Positions 32,486 to 38,875 of a stretch of 64,000 nt of DNA are shown piece after piece. The notes under the pieces were generated by a model. The model was not told where the DNA came from. It did not search any database and worked only from the letters and a program-made list of their open reading frames with translations. The first letter of the stretch is position 1, and the number at the start of each line of letters is the position of its first letter. A program made the position numbers and the translations under genes. The stretch spans positions 1 to 64,000 of the forward strand of contig JBJEOB010000164.1 of NCBI GenBank assembly GCA_051880495.1, in the 5' to 3' direction. Source of the stretch: MGBC120314 sp051880495. GTDB taxonomy: Bacteria > Bacillota > Clostridia > Lachnospirales > Lachnospiraceae.

Positions 32486-33970
32486 ATGGAGAATACGGAG
32501 TATAAAGAATTTAATCTGTATAAGGATATACAGGCACGAACCAATGGTGAAATATATATGGGTGTTGTCGGACCGGTAAGAACCGGAAAATCAACATTTA
32601 TCAAAAGATTCATGGATCTTATGGTAATACCTAATATAACCAATGAGGCTGATAAAATCAGGGCAAATGATGAACTTCCGCAAAGCTCGGCGGGAAAGAC
32701 AATTATGACTACGGAACCTAAATTTATACCCAAGGAAGCGGTTGATATTTTAGTCGATGAATTACCCCTGAAGGTGCGTATGATTGACTGTGTCGGCTTT
32801 ATGGTTGACGGAGCCGCGGGACACCTTGAAAATGACGAGGAAAGACTTGTAAAGACGCCTTGGGATGCCAATCCGATACCATTTACAAAGGCCGCTGAAA
32901 TTGGAACTAAAAAAGTAATTAACGACCATTCAACAGTAGGCATTGTCATAACAGGTGACGGAAGCTTTGGTGATTTTACGAGAAATCAGTATGAAGGTCC
33001 GGAAGAAAAAACAATAAAACAGTTAAAAGCCATAGGTAAGCCATTTGTTGTAATACTTAACAGCACAAGTCCAACATCATCAAAAACAACTGAACTTGCG
33101 CAGAAGCTTTCAGATATTTACAAATGTAAGGTGCTTCCTATTGACTGTCAGAATCTCAACAACAATGATATTAACAAAATATTTATGGCTCTTTTAAATG
33201 ATTTTCCAATTGTTGAAATAAGATTTGATATGCCAAAGTGGACTCAGATGCTATCAGAAAATGATGAAATTCATGCTTCAATGCTTACAATGGCATCAAA
33301 TGTCCTTAAAAATGTTAATACGGTCAGTGATGCAAAGGCATTTAACTATACCGATGTACCCGGTTTTGTTGAAAGCATAAGGACAGGAACTGTCGATTCA
33401 TCATGTGGTATGATGAGTATAGAAATCAAGATTGATAACAGATTTTATTTTGACATGCTTAGCAAAATGTGTGGTGAAGAAATAGAAAATGAGTATCAGC
33501 TTGTCAATCTTATTAAAAGTTTAAGTGAAAAGAAAAAGGATTTTGATAAGGTTTGTGATGCAGTCAGCATGGTTCAGATAAACGGATATGGTGTTGTAAA
33601 TCCAACCAGGGACCAGGTACATATAGAAGAACCTGTTGTAATTAAAAATGGTAACAAGTACGGAGTAAAAATAAAGGCAGAGGCTACGACAATTTATATG
33701 ATACAGACAAATATACAGACTGAAATGGCACCTATTGTCGGAAGTGAACAACAGGCAAATGACCTGATTGATTATATTAAAGACAACTCTAAAGACAGTC
33801 TCGACGGATTATGGGATATTAACATTTTCGGAAAAACCATTGAACAGATTGTAACAGACGGCATCAGTGATAAAATAAGAAATATTACAGATGATAATAT
33901 GGTTAAGCTTAGGGAGACACTGCAGAAAGTTATGAATGAAAACACAGGAATCGTTTGTCTGATTGTATAG
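32486..33970 (+). CDS. spoIVA: Stage IV sporulation protein A
   Basis: The 494-residue protein is close to the length of Bacillus SpoIVA (about 492). It is the ATPase that polymerises on the forespore surface to form the coat basement. The Walker A motif is GVVGPVRTGKSTFIKRF, with IDCVGFMVDGAAGH and GSFGDFTRNQY behind it. The C-terminal GLWDINIFGKTIEQIV and NENTGIVCLIV end are typical. The start at 32486 (MENTEYKEFNLYKDI) gives the normal N-terminus; an upstream frame extension runs into the hairpin loop. Its presence indicates sporulation capacity or ancestry. Confidence 0.96.
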   Translation: MENTEYKEFNLYKDIQARTNGEIYMGVVGPVRTGKSTFIKRFMDLMVIPNITNEADKIRANDELPQSSAGKTIMTTEPKFIPKEAVDILVDELPLKVRMIDCVGFMVDGAAGHLENDEERLVKTPWDANPIPFTKAAEIGTKKVINDHSTVGIVITGDGSFGDFTRNQYEGPEEKTIKQLKAIGKPFVVILNSTSPTSSKTTELAQKLSDIYKCKVLPIDCQNLNNNDINKIFMALLNDFPIVEIRFDMPKWTQMLSENDEIHASMLTMASNVLKNVNTVSDAKAFNYTDVPGFVESIRTGTVDSSCGMMSIEIKIDNRFYFDMLSKMCGEEIENEYQLVNLIKSLSEKKKDFDKVCDAVSMVQINGYGVVNPTRDQVHIEEPVVIKNGNKYGVKIKAEATTIYMIQTNIQTEMAPIVGSEQQANDLIDYIKDNSKDSLDGLWDINIFGKTIEQIVTDGISDKIRNITDDNMVKLRETLQKVMNENTGIVCLIV

Positions 33971-33992
33971 TTTTTTGGATGATTTAACTAAA

Positions 33993-34070
33993 TAATATTG
34001 ATATCCTTCGTGTAATATGGTAATATTTTACCATAAAATTTTATTTTTATAACGGAGGATATCAATGTTA
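33993..34070 (+). promoter_or_regulatory. Leader stem masking the ribosome site and start codon of the purine permease
   Basis: Bases 33993-34010 pair with 34053-34070 as an 18-bp stem with two G-U pairs. Fourteen of these pairs (33997-34010 with 34053-34066) cover the full GGAGG site and two bases of the ATG. Inside is a second stem, TATGGTAA (34016-34023) with TTACCATA (34028-34035), followed by a T-rich stretch. A possible promoter, TTGATA (33998-34003) and TAATAT (34021-34026), would start transcripts downstream of the 5' arm. No known purine riboswitch core is visible. Confidence 0.6.
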
Positions 34071-35435
34071 GAAAAATTATTCAAACTCAAAGAGAATAAG
34101 ACTGATGTTAAAACAGAAGTCTTAGCAGGTATCACAACATTTATGACCATGGCGTACATCCTTGCCGTTAATCCAAGCCTGTTAGGCGCCTCTGGAATGA
34201 ATTCCAATGCAGTCCTGGCAGCAACGGCTCTTGCATCATTCCTTGGATGTATTCTTATGGCAGCTTTTGCCAACTATCCGTTTGCGTTGGCACCGGGTAT
34301 GGGACTTAATGCATACTTTACTTATTCTGTATGTATTGGTCTTAATGTTGACTGGCGTATTGCTCTTGCAGCAGTTTTTGTTGAAGGTCTGATATTTATT
34401 GTATTATCTCTTACAAATGTCAGAGAAGCAATCTTTAATGCAATTCCTTTAACATTAAAGTATGCAGTAAGTGCAGGTATTGGTCTGTTTATCGCATTTA
34501 TCGGCTTACAGGGAGCCAACATCGTAGTTGCTGACAGTGCAACATTAGTTTCTTATCAGCGTTTTAAGGAAAACTTCAACTCAGTTGGTATAGGCGCAAT
34601 TCTTGCATTGATTGGTATTATTATCACAGCAGTTCTCCTTATTAAGAAGGTTAAGGGAGCAATTCTTCTTGGTATTATTGCAACATATGTATTAGGTCTT
34701 ATCTGCCAGGTTACCGGGCTTTATGTTCCTAATCCTGAAGTTGGAATGTATTCTTTGTACCCGAATTTTTCTAACTGGTTTGTTTTTGGAAGTATTTCGG
34801 AAACATTTGGTCAGTTGTTTAAGGCTGATTTCTCTACAGTCAGACCTCTTGATTTTGTAGTAATTGTATTTGCTTTTCTTTTTGTAGATATTTTTGATAC
34901 TTTGGGAACACTTATGGGTGTAGCTGCAAAGGCAGATATGCTTGATAAGGATGGAAAGCTTCCAAAAATCAAAGGTGCATTGATGGCAGATGCTGTTGCA
35001 ACAAGTGCAGGTGCAATTCTTGGTACATCAACAACTACAACTTATGTAGAAAGTGCATCAGGTGTATCAGAAGGCGGCAGAACCGGTCTTACGGCAACGG
35101 TTACAGGTGTGTTATTCCTTTTATCAGGTCTTTTCCTTGCACCGTTATTTATGGCAATTCCATCATTTGCAACAGCACCGGCACTTATTATTGTCGGATG
35201 TATGATGATTTCATCTGTATTAAAGATTGATTTTAATGATTATTCAGAAGGTATCCCTGCATTCCTCGCAATTGCTGCTATGCCTCTTATGTACAGCATT
35301 TCAGAAGGTATTGCAATCGGATTTATATCTTATGTGTTAATTAATCTTATTACAGGTAAGGCAAAACAGAAGAAAATTAATCCTTTAATGTATATTCTTG
35401 CTATTTTGTTTGTATGTAAATACATTTTCTTATAA
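34065..35435 (+). CDS. NCS2/AzgA-type purine (guanine/hypoxanthine) permease
   Basis: The 456-residue permease has about 12-14 membrane helices. TEVLAGITTFMTMAYILAVNP is the AzgA/PbuG N-terminal signature (motif GITTFMTMAYILAVNP). APGMGLNAYFTY, FDTLGTLMGVAAKA and TSTTTTYVESASGVSEGGRTG are transport-core blocks. It should import guanine, hypoxanthine or adenine by proton symport; exact substrate is not readable. GGAGG is five bases before the ATG and locked in a predicted stem. No terminator is evident after it. Confidence 0.92.
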   Translation: MLEKLFKLKENKTDVKTEVLAGITTFMTMAYILAVNPSLLGASGMNSNAVLAATALASFLGCILMAAFANYPFALAPGMGLNAYFTYSVCIGLNVDWRIALAAVFVEGLIFIVLSLTNVREAIFNAIPLTLKYAVSAGIGLFIAFIGLQGANIVVADSATLVSYQRFKENFNSVGIGAILALIGIIITAVLLIKKVKGAILLGIIATYVLGLICQVTGLYVPNPEVGMYSLYPNFSNWFVFGSISETFGQLFKADFSTVRPLDFVVIVFAFLFVDIFDTLGTLMGVAAKADMLDKDGKLPKIKGALMADAVATSAGAILGTSTTTTYVESASGVSEGGRTGLTATVTGVLFLLSGLFLAPLFMAIPSFATAPALIIVGCMMISSVLKIDFNDYSEGIPAFLAIAAMPLMYSISEGIAIGFISYVLINLITGKAKQKKINPLMYILAILFVCKYIFL

Positions 35436-35444
35436 GATATATGG

Positions 35445-35473
35445 TTTACAAATTTGTAAATAGATTATATAAT
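35445..35473 (+). promoter_or_regulatory. sigma-A promoter with palindromic -35 region
   Basis: TTTACA (35445-35450) and TATAAT (35468-35473) have a 17-base spacer, upstream of the methyltransferase gene. The -35 box is half of a perfect 16-bp palindrome, TTTACAAATTTGTAAA (35445-35460), which could be a repressor operator. A second imperfect palindrome covers the -10 region (35461-35481). Confidence 0.7.
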
Positions 35474-35506
35474 ATAGTCTATGTCAAAAATAAAGTGAGG
35501 TAGACC

Positions 35507-36394
35507 ATGAAGAAGGTTTTAAGAAAAGTTAAGGATTTATATATTCGTTATTCGGATAAAATTGCTTATAAGGTTAATTATAATAAGTTAAACAAATATA
35601 TGGTTTCAAAGGGACGTAAGACAAGCATGTCTGATGACAATGCTTATCCGGCTCTGTGTCATGCGGCATCTGAGGATGAGAAGTTCTTTAAGGATTTCCG
35701 CAGAAACTTTATTTACAACAGAGTGTTAGAGCACGTTCCACAGTATCAGGGTCAGGAATATCTTGATGTTATCAATAAGAATGATAAACTTAAGTTTACT
35801 GATGCGGACTGGGATAACTTCCGTAAGAATGATTTGTATGGTAATCCGAGAGTGTTCACATATCAGATTAATGGCAGAACACTTGCATTATCACCGACGA
35901 CTCTTCGTTATGCCAAGGTGTTACAGGATATCGTTACATTATTTGATACGGACAAGCTTAAGAAAATCGCTGAAATCGGTATCGGTTATGCCGGTCAGTG
36001 CAGAGTACTTACAAGTTATTTTCCGGTAGATCAGTATTCATTATTTGATCTTCCTGAGGTGCTTGGTCTTGCTAAAAAGTATCTTGGTAAGTTTGGTGAA
36101 ACATCCAATATCAGATTTGTAGACGGAACCAATATTGATGTTGAAGATGATTATGATTTTGTAATTAGCAATTATGCATTTTCTGAGTTAATTAGAGATG
36201 TGCAGGACATTTACCTTAACAAGGTTATTTTAAAGTCCAAGGCAGGTTATATGACATGGAATTCCCTTTCATGCGATGTTTTGGATGGATATACCTTAGA
36301 TGAATTGTTAAAGCTTATTCCGGGTTCATCCGTTATTGCAGAAGAACCTCTTACAGCAACAAACAACTGCATCATTATTTGGGGAAATAAGTAA
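35507..36394 (+). CDS. Putative sugar O-methyltransferase-like protein
   Basis: The 295-residue protein carries a Rossmann-type SAM-binding motif IAEIGIGYAGQCRVL near residue 152, then YSLFDLPEVLGLAKKYL and DYDFVISNYAFSEL, where an acidic DLPE loop would hold the SAM ribose. This layout resembles the putative sugar O-methyltransferase family. The N-terminal 140 residues are charged and not recognisable. No polysaccharide gene is nearby, so the acceptor is unknown. A GTGAGGT site precedes the ATG. It is a single-gene unit with its own promoter and terminator. Confidence 0.65.
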   Translation: MKKVLRKVKDLYIRYSDKIAYKVNYNKLNKYMVSKGRKTSMSDDNAYPALCHAASEDEKFFKDFRRNFIYNRVLEHVPQYQGQEYLDVINKNDKLKFTDADWDNFRKNDLYGNPRVFTYQINGRTLALSPTTLRYAKVLQDIVTLFDTDKLKKIAEIGIGYAGQCRVLTSYFPVDQYSLFDLPEVLGLAKKYLGKFGETSNIRFVDGTNIDVEDDYDFVISNYAFSELIRDVQDIYLNKVILKSKAGYMTWNSLSCDVLDGYTLDELLKLIPGSSVIAEEPLTATNNCIIIWGNK

Positions 36395-36398
36395 TTTT

Positions 36399-36435
36399 AA
36401 AGTGTGTTTCCAATAGGGAACACACTTTGTTTTTT
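36399..36435 (+). terminator. Rho-independent terminator after the methyltransferase gene
   Basis: AAAGTGTGTTTCC (36399-36411) pairs with GGGAACACACTTT (36416-36428) with one U-G pair, around a four-base loop, followed by GTTTTTT. It excludes the longer upstream start of the next gene at 36427. Confidence 0.9.
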
Positions 36436-36468
36436 ACATTGCAATATCTTTATTTGTGGGGAGTGTAT

Positions 36469-38148
36469 ATGAAGATAATTTTTTGGGGCGTAGCAATATT
36501 AGTTGTGATGATTATTGTAAGTATTAAATCGTCGAGGGAAAACAGGGAAAAAAACAGACAGAAGCTGATAAAGGAGTTTGAAGGGGAACTCGAGCGTGAA
36601 ATTGAATATACCGATTATGAAAATATGAAAACATATTTTTATGAGATGTCAAAATCCTGGGACAATGTTATTGATGATGACACATGGAATGATTTGGGCA
36701 TGGACGATATTTTCATGAAAATTAACAATACCAACTCATCGGTAGGACGTGAATATCTGTATGCGATGCTTCGTCATCCGTGTACCAAACCTGATGAACA
36801 GAAGTGGCTTGAGGATTTAATAAACAGTTTCTTAAATAAACCTGATGAAAGACTCAAGGTACAGGAGCTTTTTCTTGAGCTTGGCTATGCCAAGCTGATA
36901 GGCGTATACCGATATATCAGAAATATCGTTGATTTTGATACAAGATCCAATCGTGTTCATTATCTGGCACAGGTATTTCTTATTCTTTCAATTTTCCTTG
37001 CATTATTTGCAAGACCTGATATCGGTGTGATTGCATTTATTCTAGCCGTTGCATTTACTGTTATCACATACTATAGGGAAAAAGCAAGGATTGATGCTTA
37101 CCTTACCTGCGTTAAATGGATTGCGCAGATGATTTGCATTTCTAAAAAACTTGTCAGCTATAAGATAGATTTTCTCGGTGACTACAGTAACAAACTGAAT
37201 AAACTTGTTGCATCATTAAAAAATATTCCAAAAAATATTTTTCTTTTGGTATCGGCTAGTGGAATGTCGGGTTCATTAGCTGAGATTGCGCTTGATTATT
37301 TGAGAATTTTTACACATGTTGACCTTATTAAGTTTAACAGTATCGTAAAAGAGGTTAAGGAAAAACAGGATGAAATTCTGGAAATGTATGAACTGCTTGG
37401 TAAAATCGAAGCATCTATCGCTGTTTGTGCATTTAGAAACAGGACAAAAATATGGTGCGTTCCTGAATTAAAAACTGAGAGCAGTCTTTTAATAAAAGAT
37501 GGTTACCATCTGATTTTGTCAGACCCTGTGGCTAACTCAATAGATGCATCGCGATGTGTACTTCTTACAGGCTCTAACGCATCAGGTAAATCAACTTTCT
37601 TAAAGACGGTTGCCATCAATTCAATACTGGCACAGACAATCAATACCGTTGCGGCAACAAAATATGTTGGAGAGTGCTACAGAATTGTATCTTCAATGTC
37701 CCACAGGGACGACATAATCAATGGTGACAGTTATTACATGATAGAGATAAAGGCACTCAAACGTATTCTTGACATGGAAAAGAATTCAAAGCAGAGGGTA
37801 CTTTGTTTCCTTGATGAGGTGCTACGTGGAACCAATACGGTAGAACGAATTGCAGCATCTTCACAAATTTTAAAAAGCTTTGGATGTGGCAGGACACTTT
37901 GTTTTGCTGCAACGCACGACATTGAGCTGACGTCACTTTTAAAAGAATGGTATGATAACTATCATTTTGAAGAATCGTTTGAGAATAATGACGTAAAGTA
38001 CAACTTTATCCTTAAAACAGGTCCTGCCGTAACGAGAAATGCAATCAAATTACTTGCCCAGACAGGATATGACAAAAATCTTATTGATGATGCAGTGAAA
38101 ATGACAGAAGTATTTGAACAGGAAGGCGTTTGGAAAATTAATATATGA
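36469..38148 (+). CDS. MutS-family ATPase with transmembrane segments
   Basis: The 559-residue protein has a hydrophobic N-terminal helix (about 3-18), two more central helices (about 168-203) and a C-terminal MutS ATPase domain. Walker A is LLTGSNASGKSTFLK (about 365-379), SSMSHRDDIINGDSYYMIE follows, and Walker B is LCFLDEVLRGTNTVER. The region near residue 90 (SSVGREYLYAMLRHP) matches the start of the MutS lever domain. The mismatch-reading domain with its Phe-x-Glu motif is absent. It is therefore unlikely to do classic mismatch repair; the true mutS is at 55 kb. Start at 36469 has GGGGAG upstream. rnhA follows after 13 bases. Confidence 0.82.
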   Translation: MKIIFWGVAILVVMIIVSIKSSRENREKNRQKLIKEFEGELEREIEYTDYENMKTYFYEMSKSWDNVIDDDTWNDLGMDDIFMKINNTNSSVGREYLYAMLRHPCTKPDEQKWLEDLINSFLNKPDERLKVQELFLELGYAKLIGVYRYIRNIVDFDTRSNRVHYLAQVFLILSIFLALFARPDIGVIAFILAVAFTVITYYREKARIDAYLTCVKWIAQMICISKKLVSYKIDFLGDYSNKLNKLVASLKNIPKNIFLLVSASGMSGSLAEIALDYLRIFTHVDLIKFNSIVKEVKEKQDEILEMYELLGKIEASIAVCAFRNRTKIWCVPELKTESSLLIKDGYHLILSDPVANSIDASRCVLLTGSNASGKSTFLKTVAINSILAQTINTVAATKYVGECYRIVSSMSHRDDIINGDSYYMIEIKALKRILDMEKNSKQRVLCFLDEVLRGTNTVERIAASSQILKSFGCGRTLCFAATHDIELTSLLKEWYDNYHFEESFENNDVKYNFILKTGPAVTRNAIKLLAQTGYDKNLIDDAVKMTEVFEQEGVWKINI

Positions 38149-38161
38149 GAGGTTATTTATT

Positions 38162-38641
38162 ATGAAGGTTTATGTGTATACGGATGGTTCAGCAAGGGGA
38201 AATCCTGATGGCCCCGGCGGATATGGAACTATATTAAAATATATTGCCCCGGATGGAACGGTTCATGAACGTGAGTTCTCGCAGGGCTATATTAAAACTA
38301 CGAACAACAGAATGGAGCTTATGGCAGCAATTGTAGGTCTTGAGGCATTAAATAAGCCTTGTGATGTTGAGCTGTATTCAGATTCACAGTACCTTGTAAA
38401 GGCATTTAATGACAACTGGATTGACGGCTGGATAAAAAAAGGATGGAAGCGTGGCAAAAATGAACCGGTCAAGAATGTTGACCTGTGGAAGAGACTGTTA
38501 GAGGCGGCAAAACCACATAATATTACGTGGATATGGGTCAAGGGTCATGATGGTCATGAGTATAATGAGCGGTGTGATACGCTTGCAACAACGGCTGCTG
38601 ATGGGGATAATCTGATTTCTGATACTGTAAATGAATATTAG
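38162..38641 (+). CDS. rnhA: Ribonuclease HI
   Basis: The 159-residue enzyme degrades RNA in RNA-DNA hybrids. Catalytic acidic residues are in YTDGSARGNPDGPGG (Asp8), NRMELMAAI and YSDSQYL, and the histidine loop is KGHDGHEYNERCD. The basic protrusion WIKKGWKRGKNEPVKN is present, as in the E. coli enzyme. The start at 38162 gives normal length and has GAGAGG upstream; an earlier in-frame ATG lies in the preceding gene. It is coupled to the MutS-like gene. Confidence 0.95.
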   Translation: MKVYVYTDGSARGNPDGPGGYGTILKYIAPDGTVHEREFSQGYIKTTNNRMELMAAIVGLEALNKPCDVELYSDSQYLVKAFNDNWIDGWIKKGWKRGKNEPVKNVDLWKRLLEAAKPHNITWIWVKGHDGHEYNERCDTLATTAADGDNLISDTVNEY

Positions 38642-38644
38642 ATA

Positions 38645-38673
38645 TTGAGATTTTAATATTTTTGTGCTAATAT
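38645..38673 (+). promoter_or_regulatory. Candidate promoter for the small membrane protein and alaS
   Basis: TTGAGA (38645-38650) and TAATAT (38668-38673) have a 17-base spacer. The -10 match is only four of six; TATAAA at 38671-38676 overlaps but is farther away. There is no T-box leader for alaS in this stretch. Confidence 0.4.
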
Positions 38674-38707
38674 AAATTAGTTAAATATTTATCTGGAGGT
38701 AGTTTTT

Positions 38708-38863
38708 ATGGTAATGTTAAACGCATTGGCAAATGATTTGATATTTGAAATAATTAGATTTGTTATTTTGGGTGCGTGCATGGTTATGGGCGTACTTGTC
38801 GGCAAGAAATTAAGAGAAGCGTCAAATGCCAAAAAGACTGCAAAAGACACACAGGAAGTTTAG
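38708..38863 (+). CDS. 51-residue single-pass membrane protein before alaS
   Basis: An ATG at 38708 with a GGAGG site (38696-38700) opens a 51-codon frame. It encodes about ten N-terminal residues, a hydrophobic segment (LIFEIIRFVILGACMVMGVL), then a basic tail with GKKLREASNAKKTAK. The build is a small single-pass membrane protein with a cytoplasmic basic end. Its TAG stop is fused to the alaS ribosome site (TAGGAGG), so the two are tightly coupled. I cannot name it. Confidence 0.75.
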   Translation: MVMLNALANDLIFEIIRFVILGACMVMGVLVGKKLREASNAKKTAKDTQEV

Positions 38864-38875
38864 GAGGATATAATC

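Noticed and set aside
33971..34064. Guanine riboswitch upstream of the purine permease
   Set aside because: The gap is short and I cannot find the conserved three-way junction bases; only the masking stem is supported.
38641..38875. T-box leader for alaS
   Set aside because: No T-box sequence or terminator/antiterminator pair is visible; the space is occupied by a small coding frame.
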